The notes under the pieces: generated by a model
What the model was told of the DNA's origin: nothing
What the model saw: only the letters and a program-made list of their open reading frames with translations
The model's database searches: none
Translations under genes and position numbers: made by a program
DNA from: Bufo bufo
Lineage: Eukaryota; Chordata; Amphibia; Anura; Bufonidae
DNA: 64,000 bases
Assembly (NCBI RefSeq): GCF_905171765.1
Contig: NC_053397.1
Span: forward strand, 5,226,946-5,290,945
Direction: 5' to 3'
Shown: positions 29,791 through 42,600 of the stretch, one piece after another
How the letters are laid out: each line of letters begins with the position of its first letter
Numbering within the stretch: position 1 is the stretch's first letter

Positions 29791-30095
29791 TCATATCCCC
29801 CATCAGTATCCGCACGACCTTTATATGTAATTATTATTAGACACAATACAGGGATAAGTATGCAGAAGTGAAATCCGCCGCCGATCAGTGCACACAGCAC
29901 CGTCATCTCTACACATCTGTATATGCACTGCACTCCTATATTATGAATGGATATGACTTTATTCTCTATACTGAAGACTGAATATCGCCAAAGTCTATTT
30001 ACAGATGATTGGATATGACGGCAGTCTGTATACTACTATGTGGAAGTGAAGAAGCTCTTTATACTGATGTGAGGATATGAATGCAGATTGCACCA
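29791..30095. other. Degenerate border of the 31-bp minisatellite
   Basis: Scattered, diverged pieces of the satellite unit (GGATATGAC, GTATACTACTATGTGG, TATACTGATGTGAGG) at roughly unit spacing, as often seen at the edge of an array. Confidence 0.5.
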
Positions 30096-32882
30096 AGATA
30101 AGTGCATGCGACTATAGTGTGTATACTGACGAGTGGAGGCGACTATAGTGTGTATACTGATGAGTGGAGGCGACTATAGTGTGTATACTGACGAGTGGAG
30201 GCGACTATAGTGTCTATACTGACGAGTGGAGGCGACTATAGTGTGTATACTGATGAGTGGAGGCGACTATAGTGTGTATACTGACGAGTGGAGGCGACTA
30301 TAGTGTCTATACTGACGAGTGGAGGCGACTATAGTGTGTATACTGATGAGTGGAGGCGACTATAGTGTGTATACTGACGAGTGGAGGCGACTATAGTGTG
30401 TATACTGACGAGTGGAGGCGACTATAGTGTGTATACTGATGAGTGGAGGCGACTATAGTGTGTATACTGACGAGTGGAGGCGACTATAGTGTGTATACTG
30501 ACGAGTGGAGGCGACTATAGTGTGTATACTGACGAGTGGAGGCGACTATAGTGTGTATACTGATGAGTGGAGGCGACTATAGTGTGTATACTGACGAGTG
30601 GAGGCGACTATAGTGTGTATACTGACGAGTGGAGGCGACTATAGTGTGTATACTGACGAGTGGAGGCGACTATAGTGTCTATACTGACGAGTGGAGGCGA
30701 CTATAGTGTGTATACTGACGAGTGGAGGCGACTATAGTGTGTATACTGACGAGTGGAGGCGACTATAGTGTGTATACTGACGAGTGGAGGCGACTATAGT
30801 GTGTATACTGATGAGTGGAGGCGACTATAGTGTGTATACTGACGAGTGGAGGCGACTATAGTGTGTATACTGACGAGTGGAGGCGACTATAGTGTGTATA
30901 CTGACGAGTGGAGGCGACTATAGTGTGTATACTGACGAGTGGAGGCGACTATAGTGTGTATACTGATGAGTGGAGGCGACTATAGTGTGTATACTGACGA
31001 GTGGAGGCGACTATAGTGTGTATACTGACGAGTGGAGGCGACTATAGTGTGTATACTGACGAGTGGAGGCGACTATAGTGTCTATACTGACGAGTTGAGG
31101 CGACTATAGTGTGTATACTGACGAGTGGAGGCGACTATAGTGTGTATACTGACGAGTGGAGGCGACTATAGTGTCTATACTGACGAGTGGAGGCGACTAT
31201 AGTGTCTATACTGATGAGTGGAGGCGACTATAGTGTGTATACTGACGACTGGAGGCGACTATAGTGTGTATACTGACGAGTGGAGGCGACTATAGTGTGT
31301 ATACTGACGAGTGGAGGCGACTATAGTGTGTATACTGACGAGTGGAGGCGACTATAGTGTCTATACTGACGAGTGGAGGCGACTATAGTGTGTATACTGA
31401 CGACTGGAGGCGACTATAGTGTGTATACTGATGAGTGGAGGCGACTATAGTGTGTATACTGACGAGTGGAGGCGACTATAGTGTGTATACTGACGAGTGG
31501 AGGCGACTATAGTGTGTATACTGACGAGTGGAGGCGACTATAGTGTCTATACTGACGAGTTGAGGCGACTATAGTGTGTATACTGACGAGTGGAGGCGAC
31601 TATAGTGTGTATACTGACGAGTGGAGGCGACTATAGTGTCTATACTGACGAGTGGAGGCGACTATAGTGTGTATACTGACGAGTGGAGGCGACTATAGTG
31701 TCTATACTGACGAGTGGAGGCGACTATAGTGTGTATACTGACGAGTGGAGGCGACTATAGTGTCTATACTGACGAGTGGAGGCGACTATAGTGTGTATAC
31801 TGACGACTGGAGGCGACTATAGTGTGTATACTGACGAGTGGAGGCGACTATAGTGTGTATACTGACGAGTGGAGGCGACTATAGTGTGTATACTGACGTG
31901 TGGAGGCGACTATAGTGTGTATACTGACGAGTGGAGGCGACTATAGTGTCTATACTGACGAGTGGAGGCGACTGTAGTGTCTATACTGACGAGTGGATGC
32001 GACTATAGTGTGTATACTGACGAGTGGAGGCGACTATAGTGTGTATACTGATGAGTGGAGGCGACTATAGTGTCTATACTGACGAGTGGAGGCGACGATA
32101 GTGTGTATACTGACGAGTGGAGGCGACTATAGTGTGTATACTGACGAGTGGAGGCGACTATAGTGTCTATACTGACGAGTGGAGGCGACTGTAGTGTCTA
32201 TACTGACGAGTGGATGCGACTATAGTGTGTATACTGACGAGTGGATGCGACTATAGTGTGTATACTGACGAGTGGAGGCGACTATAGTGTGTATACTGAT
32301 GAGTGGAGGCGACTATAGTGTGTATACTGATGAGTGGAGGCGACTATAGTGTCTATACTGACGAGTGGAGGCGACTATAGTGTGTATACTGACGAGTGGA
32401 GGCGACTATAGTGTCTATACTGACGAGTGGAGGCGACTATAGTGTGTATACTGACGACTGGAGGCGACTATAGTGTGTATACTGACGAGTGGAGGCGACT
32501 ATAGTGTGTATACTGATGAGTGGAGGCGACTATAGTGTGTATACTGACGAGTGGAGGCGACTATAGTGTGTATACTGACGAGTGGATGCGACTATAGTGT
32601 GTATACTGACGAGTGGAGGCGACTATAGTGTGTATACTGACGAGTGGAGGCGACTATAGTGTCTATACTGACGAGTGGAGGCGACTATAGTGTGTATACT
32701 GATGAGTGGAGGCGACTATAGTGTGTATACTGACGAGTGGAGGCGACTATAGTGTCTATACTGACGAGTGGAGGCGACTATAGTGTGTATACTGATGAGT
32801 GGAGGCGACTATAGTGTGTATACTGACGAGTGGAGGCGACTATAGTGTCTATACTGACGAGTGGAGGCGACTATAGTGTGTA
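30096..32882. repeat. 31-bp minisatellite, subfamily A, part 1 (about 90 units)
   Basis: 31-bp units containing GTATACTGACGAGTGGAGG and GCGACTATAGTGT. Recurrent variants are GTGTCTATAC for GTGTGTATAC, TGATGAG for TGACGAG, and GAGTTGAGG. Interrupted at 32883 by a retroelement fragment. Confidence 0.97.
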
Positions 32883-33338
32883 GAAACAAATGAAGAGGGA
32901 GCTCATAATACCAAAAGTATATAAATTTTATTAAAGCATGTTAAAAATACCAAAAAAAGGAATAAGGTAGGTACATAAGATGCCGTGAGGCAAGGTGATG
33001 AGAGCGGAGAACAGAAAGAGCGCCACCCTGGGAAGAAAAACACACGGATATAGAGATGGAAAAATGTAGTATATAGTGATATATGACATGGGAATGGAGA
33101 ATATTGGGTACAGTGCCCAACCCATGAAATGGGTAAATAGATGATAAAACCATATGATATCAGGTAAAGCAAGGTCAACTCATGCACCCCCACTGGCAAC
33201 AGATGCAAACGCATAAAGGTGAAAGTATGTTGCATAGAAAGCAAAGTGCAAGTGGACAAAAAATGACCACACAGCCAGCGGGGGGCAATAGAGGACCAAA
33301 GCTTACCTGGAAAGACCGTGTGCAACGAGACCCAGGGT

Positions 33339-33388
33339 GGCGCTACCCCAACGCGCGTTTCGGCGTGCCTTCGTCAGGGGGTAGCGCC
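33339..33388 (-). ncRNA. Type I hammerhead ribozyme, minimal stem III
   Basis: Read on the minus strand: stem I GGCGCTACCCC (33388-33378) pairs perfectly with GGGGTAGCGCC (33349-33339). The core CTGACGA (33377-33371) and GAAA (33361-33358) flank stem II (AGGCACGCC, GGC pairing GCC with a very short loop and an extra A). Stem III is only AC/GT closed by GCGC, and the predicted cleavage follows the U at 33350 (GTT). All conserved core bases are present. The stem II loop is shorter than usual, so activity is uncertain. Confidence 0.72.
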
Positions 33389-33404
33389 ATCACTGTGAAC
33401 CAGG

Positions 33405-33428
33405 TTTAAATAGACTCTCTTAGCCAAT
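33405..33428 (-). promoter_or_regulatory. Putative promoter upstream of the ribozyme (CCAAT, TATTTAAA)
   Basis: On the minus strand ATTGGCTA (inverted CCAAT, 33421-33428) is followed by TATTTAAA (33412-33405), about 17 bp before the ribozyme's stem I. The arrangement would place transcription start close to or within the ribozyme. Confidence 0.35.
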
Positions 33429-33740
33429 GAAAGTGAGTACTTACTCGTCCCCAGGTGTACATGTTAGAAAGGCGCGCAGGAATCCTGGTAATCCGCATCC
33501 AGCCGCCCCACGGCCGGCGTCCCGCCGACACGCCCACACCATGTGATAAAGATCACATGATCGGGCGGCTCTGGCGTAAGGACGCACGGGCGTGAGGCGC
33601 CGGAGGCGGTACCCAGGATGACGCGCGCACACATGACAGAGGGGGAGGAGAATCAGGAGACCAGAAAAATAGTCCGAAATGCTGCCTCTCAATTTTGGAA
33701 ACAGTAACCAGGCCATATTAATGCATAATGATAATATAAC

Positions 33741-33770
33741 CATGCCGCATCAAGACATCGATGCGGCATG
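33741..33770. repeat. Perfect 11-bp hairpin
   Basis: CATGCCGCATC at 33741-33751 and its exact complement at 33760-33770, with an 8-base loop, inside the retroelement fragment. Role unknown. Confidence 0.8.
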
Positions 33771-34682
33771 TGTAGCTCTATAACAATATATATATATATA
33801 GGTGAACAATTCAAAGAATAATATGCGGATACAATAGAATGCATTCATAAAATTGTATACATATTGTACATAAAGAAAGAATAATGTTGGCAGAAAAATA
33901 ATAAAAAGTAAAATGTATATGCATACGGCAACATAATTAAGGATAACAAACATGATTATAATAGAGTGTGGTTAAAAAGCAGAGAATAGAGGTCATGATC
34001 TAGATCAATGAATAAATGAATAAATAATTAATGAAAAAGGACATGCTAAAAAAGTGAAAGGGGGAAGATTATACATGTGAAATAAATATGTGAAAATAAT
34101 AGTGCGAATAGGGAACTAATAAAGTTCATGGAAAGGGAGCTAGTAAAGTTCATGAAAAGTGAATAGGGAAAGTGCATCATATATAATGATAAGTAATAAT
34201 ACATAACGAGAAATGGGGGAAAAGCATGATGTGCGTGGGAATAAAGTGAAGGGAATGAAAATAAAAATAATAATAAAAACAGTGTAAAGAATAATAATAG
34301 AGTGTGAATGGTGAAGAGGGATGAATAAATTAATTATGAAAAAAGAAATTCATAAGATGTATATAAATATACCTGGCTGAGAAATAAATACATAGAGCCA
34401 GGGAAGAAGGAAAAGGTGTTGGACAGGAGTAGGGCCCTATAAAGAGCATATATGGTGACGTACTGGTGTAAAAACACCAGTAATAACAACATAGGAGACT
34501 CGAATTATGTGTCAACATGAGAGAACAAGTGTATATAAATATGGCCAATGCCAAAAGCCAAATACAGAGCAAGGTGCTGCGTGAAAAAATGGAGAAGAAT
34601 AAAGTAGAATAAAACACCAAAACGTGTATAATAGCTATGTCCGTAAATTGGTCCCGCAAACGAACCACATTAAAAAAAAAAA

Positions 34683-37600
34683 TAGTGACTATAGTGTGTA
34701 TACTGACGAGTGGAGGCGACTATAGTGTCTATACTGACGAGTGGAGGCGACGATAGTGTGTATACTGACGAGTGGAGGCGACTATAGTGTCTATACTGAC
34801 GAGTGGAGGCGACTATAGTGTCTATACTGACGAGTGGAGGCGACGATAGTGTGTATACTGACGAGTGGAGGCGACTATAGTGTGTATACTGACGAGTGGA
34901 GGCGACTATAGTGTGTATACTGACGAGTGGAGGCGACTATAGTGTCTATACTGACGAGTGGAGGCGACTATAGTGTCTATACTGACGAGTGGAGGCGACT
35001 ATAGTGTGTATACTGACGAGTGGAGGCGACTAAAGTGTCTATACTGACGAGTGGAGGCGACTATAGTGTCTATACTGACGAGTGGAGGCGACTATAGTGT
35101 GTATACTGACGAGTGGAGGCGACTATAGTGTGTATACTGATGAGTGGAGGCGACTATAGTGTCTATACTGACGAGTGGAGGCGACTATAGTGTGTATACT
35201 GACGAGTGGAGGCGACTATAGTGTGTATACTGACGAGTGGAGGCGACGATAGTGTGTATACTGACGAGTGGAGGCGACTATAGTGTGTATACTGATGAGT
35301 GGAGGCGACTATAGTGTGTATACTGACGAGTGGAGGCGACTATAGTGTGTATACTGACGAGTGGAGGCGACTATAGTGTCTATACTGACGAGTGGAGGCG
35401 ACTATAGTGTCTATACTGACGAGTGGAGGCGACTATAGTGTCTATACTGACGAGTGGAGGCGACTATAGTGTGTATACTGATGAGTGGAGGCGACTATAG
35501 TGTGTATACTGATGAGTGGAGGCGACTATAGTGTGTATACTGACGAGTGGAGGCGACTATAGTGTGTATACTGACGAGTGGAGGCGACAATATTGTGTAT
35601 ACTGATGAGTGGAGGCGACTATAGTGTGTATACTGACGAGTTGAGGCGACTATAGTGTGTATACTGACGAGTGGAGGCGACTATAGTGTGTATACTGACG
35701 AGTGGAGGCGACGATAGTGTGTATACTGACGAGTGGAGGCGACTATAGTGTGTATACTGACGAGTGGAGGCGACTATAATGTGTATACTGATCAGTGGAG
35801 GCGACTATAGTGTGTATACTGACGAGTGGAGGCGACAATAGTGTGTATACTGACGAGTGGAGGCGACTATAGTGTGTATACTGACGAGTGGAGGCGACTA
35901 TAGTGTGTATACTGACCAGTGGAGGCGACGATAGTGTGTATACTGACGAGTGGAGGCGACTATAGTGTGTATACTGACGAGTGGAGGCGACTATAGTGTG
36001 TATACTGACGAGTGGAGGCGACTATAGTGTGTATACTGACGAGTGGAGGCGACTATAGTGTGTATACTGACGAGTGGAGGCGACTATAGTGTGTATACTG
36101 ACGAGTGGAGGCGACTATAGTGTGTATACTGATGAGTGGAGGCGACTATAGTGTGTATACTGACGAGTGGAGGCGACAATAGTGTGTATACTGACGAGTG
36201 GAGGCGACTATAGTGTGTATACTGACGAGTGGAGGCGACTATAGTGTGTATACTGACGAGTGGAGGCTACGATAGTGTGTATACTGACCAGTGGAGGCGA
36301 CGATAGTGTGTATACTGACCAGTGGAGGTGACTATAGTGTGTATACTGATGAGTGGAGGCGACTATAGTGTGTATACTGACGAGTGGAGGCGACAATAGT
36401 GTGTATACTGACGAGTGGAGGCGACTATAGTGTGTATACTGACGAGTGGAGGCGACTATAGTGTGTATACTGACGAGTGGAGGCGACTATAGTGTGTATA
36501 CTGACGAGTGGAGGCGACGATAGTGTGTATACTGACGAGTGGAGGCGACTATAGTGTCTATACTGACGAGTGGAGGCGACTATAGTGTCTATACTGACGA
36601 GTGGAGGCGACGATAGTGTGTATACTGACGAGTGGAGGCGACTATAGTGTGTATACTGACGAGTGGAGGCGACTATAGTGTGTATACTGACGAGTGGAGG
36701 CGACTATAGTGTCTATACTGACGAGTGGAGGCGACTATAGTGTCTATACTGACGAGTGGAGGCGACTATAGTGTGTATACTGACGAGTGGAGGCGACTAA
36801 AGTGTCTATACTGACGAGTGGAGGCGACTATAGTGTCTATACTGACGAGTGGAGGCGACTATAGTGTGTATACTGACGAGTGGAGGCGACTATAGTGTGT
36901 ATACTGATGAGTGGAGGCGACTATAGTGTCTATACTGACGAGTGGAGGCGACTATAGTGTGTATACTGACGAGTGGAGGCGACTATAGTGTGTATACTGA
37001 CGAGTGGAGGCGACGATAGTGTGTATACTGACGAGTGGAGGCGACTATAGTGTGTATACTGATGAGTGGAGGCGACTATAGTGTGTATACTGACGAGTGG
37101 AGGCGACTATAGTGTGTATACTGACGAGTGGAGGCGACTATAGTGTCTATACTGACGAGTGGAGGCGACTATAGTGTCTATACTGACGAGTGGAGGCGAC
37201 TATAGTGTCTATACTGACGAGTGGAGGCGACTATAGTGTGTATACTGATGAGTGGAGGCGACTATAGTGTGTATACTGATGAGTGGAGGCGACTATAGTG
37301 TGTATACTGACGAGTGGAGGCGACTATAGTGTGTATACTGACGAGTGGAGGCGACAATATTGTGTATACTGATGAGTGGAGGCGACTATAGTGTGTATAC
37401 TGACGAGTTGAGGCGACTATAGTGTGTATACTGACGAGTGGAGGCGACAATATTGTGTATACTGATGAGTGGAGGCGACTATAGTGTGTATACTGACGAG
37501 TGGAGGCGACTATAGTGTGTATACTGACGAGTGGAGGCGACTATAGTGTGTATACTGACGAGTGGAGGCGACTATAATGTGTATACTGATCAGTGGAGGC

Positions 37601-39333
37601 GACTATAGTGTGTATACTGACGAGTGGAGGCGACAATAGTGTGTATACTGACGAGTGGAGGCGACTATAGTGTGTATACTGACGAGTGGAGGCGACTATA
37701 GTGTGTATACTGACGAGTGGAGGCGACGATAGTGTGTATACTGACCAGTGGAGGCGACGATAGTGTGTATACTGACGAGTGGAGGCGACTATAGTGTGTA
37801 TACTGACGAGTGGAGGCGACTATAGTGTGTATACTGACGAGTGGAGGCGACTATAGTGTGTATACTGACGAGTGGAGGCGACTATAGTGTGTATACTGAC
37901 GAGTGGAGGCGACTATAGTGTGTATACTGACGAGTGGAGGCGACTATAGTGTGTATACTGATGAGTGGAGGCGACTATAGTGTGTATACTGACGAGTGGA
38001 GGCGACAATAGTGTGTATACTGACGAGTGGAGGCGACTATAGTGTGTATACTGACGAGTGGAGGCGACTATAGTGTGTATACTGACGAGTGGAGGCTACG
38101 ATAGTGTGTATACTGACCAGTGGAGGCGACGATAGTGTGTATACTGACCAGTGGAGGTGACTATAGTGTGTATACTGATGAGTGGAGGCGACTATAGTGT
38201 GTATACTGACGAGTGGAGGCGACAATAGTGTGTATACTGACGAGTGGAGGCGACTATAGTGTGTATACTGACGAGTGGAGGCGACTATAGTGTGTATACT
38301 GACGAGTGGAGGCGACTATAGTGTGTATACTGACGAGTGGAGGCGACTATAGTGTGTATACTGACGAGTGGAGGCGACTATAGTGTGTATACTGACGAGT
38401 GGAGGCGACGATAGTGTGTATACTGACCAGTGGAGGCGACGATAGTGTGTATACTGATGAGTGGAGGCGACTATAGTGTGTATACTGACGAGTGGAGGCG
38501 ACTATAGTGTGTATACTGACGAGTGGAGGCGACTATAGTGTGTATACTGATGAGTGGAGGCGACTATAGTGTGTATACTGACGAGTGGAGGCGACTTTAG
38601 TGTGTATACTGACGAGTGGAGGCGACTATAGTGTGTATACTGACGAGTGGAGGCGACTATAGTGTGTATACTGACGAGTGGAGGCGACGATAGTGTGTAT
38701 ACTGATGAGTGGAGGCGACTATAGTGTGTATACTGACGAGTGGAGGCGACAATAGTGTGTATACTGACGAGTGGAGGCGACTATAGTGTGTATACTGACG
38801 AGTGGAGGCGACTATAGTGTGTATACTGACGAGTGGAGGCGACTATAGTGTGTATACTGATGAGTGGAGGCGACTATAGTGTGTATACTGACGAGTGGAG
38901 GCGACTTTAGTGTGTATACTGACGAGTGGAGGCGACTATAGTGTGTATACTGATGAGTGGAGGCGACTATAGTGTGTATACTGACGAGTGGAGGCGACTA
39001 TAGTGTGTATACTGACGAGTGGAGGCGACTATAGTGTGTATACTGACCAGTGGAGGCGACTATAGTGTGTATACTGACGAGTGGAGGCGACTATAGTGTG
39101 TATACTGACGAGTGGAGGCGACTATAGTGTGTATACTGACGAGTGGAGGCGACGATAGTGTGTATACTGACCAGTGGAGGCGACGATAGTGTGTATACTG
39201 ATGAGTGGAGGCGACTATAGTGTGTATACTGACGAGTGGAGGCGACTATAGTGTGTATACTGACGAGTGGAGGCGACTATAGTGTGTATACTGACGAGTG
39301 GAGGCGACTATAGTGTGTATACTGACGAGTGGA
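34683..39333. repeat. 31-bp minisatellite, subfamily A, part 2 (about 150 units)
   Basis: Continuation of the A array after the insertion. Additional unit variants appear here: GACGATAGTG, GACAATAGTG, GACTAAAGTG and ACTGACCAGTGG. Rare variant combinations recur 1767 bp (57 units) and 1829 bp (59 units) apart, showing a higher-order duplication. Confidence 0.97.
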
Positions 39334-39336
39334 TAA

Positions 39337-39545
39337 GGCTACTTTCACACTAGCGGCAAGGAACTCTGGCAGGCTGTTCCGGTGGGGGACATGTCGTAGT
39401 TTTATTCCGGCCACCTCTCAGCATGCCCTTATTATAGTCAATGGGGACGGAGTGGCAGTCTGGGGGCACACGTGCACTAGCGGCAGCACGGATCCAACAT
39501 GCTGTTCACCCGCCGGAGTTCCTTGCCGCTAGTGTGAAAGTAGCC
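39337..39545. mobile_element. Harbinger-like MITE, 209 bp
   Basis: Long terminal inverted repeats: GGCTACTTTCACACTAGCGG at the left with CAAGGAACTC following, and the complement at the right. Flanked by TAA on both sides (39334-39336, 39546-39548). The TIR core is shared with the MITE at 6915. No coding capacity. Confidence 0.82.
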
Positions 39546-39548
39546 TAA

Positions 39549-39690
39549 GACTATAGTGTGTATACTGATGAGTAAATATGACTGAATTCTGTATGCAGAT
39601 GATGGGATATTATTGCAGTGTGTATACGGATGAGATTATATGAAAGTAGTGTGTATACTGATGAGTGGATATGACTGTATTGTGTATACC
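39549..39690. other. Inversion point between subfamilies A and B
   Basis: Degenerate A-type units end with ACTGATGAGTGGATATGACT (39658-39677), and from about 39688 the same unit is read in the opposite direction (CCACTCATCAGT). The sequence around 39686 is therefore the centre of an imperfect palindrome of satellite units. Confidence 0.8.
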
Positions 39691-42600
39691 CACTCATCAG
39701 TGTACATAATACAGTCATATCCACTCATCAGTATACACACTACAGTCATATCCACTCATCAGTATACACAATACAGTCATATCCACTCATCAGTATACAC
39801 ACTACAGTCACATCCATTCATCAGTATACACACTACAGTCATATCCACTCATCAGTATACACACTACAGTCATATCCACTCATTAGTATACACACTACAG
39901 TAATATCCACTGATCAGTATACACACTACAGTAATATCCACTCATCAGTATACACAATACAGTCATATCCACTCATCAGTATACACACTACAGTCATATC
40001 CACTCATCAGTATACACACTACAGTCACATCCACTGATCAGTATACACACTACAGTAATATCCACTGATCAGTATACACACTACAGTCATATCCACTCAT
40101 CAGTATACACACTACAGTCATATCCACTCATCAGTATACACACACTACAGTCATATCTACTCATCAGTATACACACTACAGTCATATCCACTCATCAGTA
40201 TACACACTACAGTCATATCCACTCATCAGTATACACACAATACAGTCATATCTACAGATCAGTATACACACTACAGTCATATCTACAGATCAGTATACAC
40301 ACTACAGTCATATCCACTCAACAGTATACACAATACAGTCATATCCACTGATCAGTATACAAACTACAGTCACATCCACTCATCAGTATACACAATACAG
40401 TCATATCCACTCATCAGTACACACACTACAGTCACATCCACTCATCAGTATACACACTACAGTCACATCCACTCATCAGTATACACACTACAGTCACATC
40501 CACTCATCAGTATACACACTACAGTCACATCCACTCATCAGTATACACACTACAGTCACATCCACTGATCACTATAAACACTACAGTCACATCCACTCAT
40601 CAGTATACACACTACAGTCATATCCACTCATCAGTATACACACTACAGTCATATCCACTCATCAGTATACACACTACAGTCATATCCACTCATCAGTATA
40701 CACACTACAGTCATATCCACTGATCAGTATACACACTACAGTCATATCCACTCATCAGTATACACACTACAGTCATATCCACTCATCAGTATACACACTA
40801 CAGTCATATCCACTCATCAGTATACACACTACAGTCATATCCACTCATCAGTATACACACTACAGTCATATCCACTGATCAGTATACACACTACAGTCAT
40901 ATCCACTCATCAGTATACACACTACAGTCATATCCACTCATCAGTATACACACTACAGTCATATCCACTCATCAGTATACACACTACAGTCATATCCACT
41001 CATCAGTACACACAATACAGTCACATCCACTCATCAGTATACACACTACAGTCATATCCACTCATCAGTATACACACTACAGTCATATCCACTGATCAGT
41101 ATACACACTACAGTCATATCCACTCAACAGTATACACACTACAGTCATATCCACTCATCAGTACACACACTACAGTCATATCCACTCATCAGTATACACA
41201 CTACAGTCACATCCACTCATCAGTATACACACTACAGTCATATCCACTCATCAGTATACACACTACAGTCATATCCACTCATCAGTATACACACTACAGT
41301 CATATCCACTGATCAGTATACACAATACAGTCATATCCACTGATCAGTATACACAATACAGTCATATCCACTCATCAGTATACACACAATACAGTCATAA
41401 CTACTGATCAGTATACACACTACAGTCATATCCACTCATCAGTATACACACTACAGTCATATCCACTCATCAGTATACACACTACAGTCATATCCACTAA
41501 TCAGTATACACACTACAGTCACATCCACTCATCAGTATACACACTACAGTCACATCCACTCATCAGTATACACACTACAGTCATATCCACTCATCAGTAT
41601 ACACAATACAGTCATATCCACTCATCAGTATACACAATACAGTCATATCCACTCATCAGTATACACAATACAGTCATAACCATTCATCAGTATACACACA
41701 AAACAGTCATATCCACTGATCAGTATACACACTACAGTCATATCCACTCATCAGTATACACACTACAGTCACATCCACTGATCAGTATACACACTACAGT
41801 CATATCCACTCATCAGTATACACACTACAGTAATATCCACTCATCAGTATACACACTACAGTCGCATCCACTCATCAGTATACACACTACAGTCATATCC
41901 ACTGATCAGTATACACACTACAGTCATATCCACTCATCAGTATACACACTACAGTCATATCCACTCATCAGTATACACAATACAGTCACATCCACTCATT
42001 AGTATACACACTACAGTCACATCCACTCATCAGTATACACACTACAGTCATATCCACTCATTAGTATACACACTACAGTCATATCCACTCATCAGTATAC
42101 ACACTACAGTCATATCCACTGATCAATATACACAATACAGTCATATCCACTGATCAGTATACACACTACAGTCATATCCACTGATCAGTATACACACTAC
42201 AGTCATATCCACTCATCAGTATACACACTACAGTCATATCCACTCATCAGTATACACACTACAGTCACATCCACTGATCAGTATACACACTACAGTCATA
42301 TCCACTGATCAGTATACACACTACAGTCATATCCACTCATCAGTATACACACTACAGTCACATCCACTGATCACTATACACACTACAGTCATATCCACTC
42401 ATCAGTATACACACTACAGTCATATCTACTGATCAGTATACACACTACAGTCATATCCACTCATCAGTATACAAACTATAGTCATATCCACTCATCAGTA
42501 TACACACTACAGTCATATCCACTCATCAGCATACACACTACAGTCACATCCACTCATCAGTATACACACTACAGTCACATCCACTCATCAGTATACACAC

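Larger units (their letters stand above)
32883..34680 (-). mobile_element. Hammerhead-bearing retroelement fragment (Penelope/retrozyme-like)
   Basis: A 1.8-kb AT-rich insertion in the 31-bp array. It carries a minimal hammerhead ribozyme on the minus strand, preceded by CCAAT and TATTTAAA motifs, and at its minus-strand 3' end an AATAAA (GCTTTAATAAAATTTAT). A poly(A) run of 11-13 adenines lies at the plus-strand right edge (about 34670-34682). No RT or GIY-YIG endonuclease is recognisable; minus-strand frames of up to 140 codons have no domain. Short-stem-III hammerheads are known from Penelope-like elements and retrozymes, so one of these is the best guess. TAGTG may be a target duplication. 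Confidence 0.5.

Noticed and set aside
29360..29933. Minus-strand frames of 151 and 186 codons rich in SIYLSIYL
   Set aside because: They are the (GATA)n microsatellite read in translation.
32903..33325. A 140-codon minus-strand frame in the retroelement fragment
   Set aside because: Hydrophobic, AT-driven, without RT or endonuclease motifs. It overlaps the expected non-coding 3' region ending in AATAAA.
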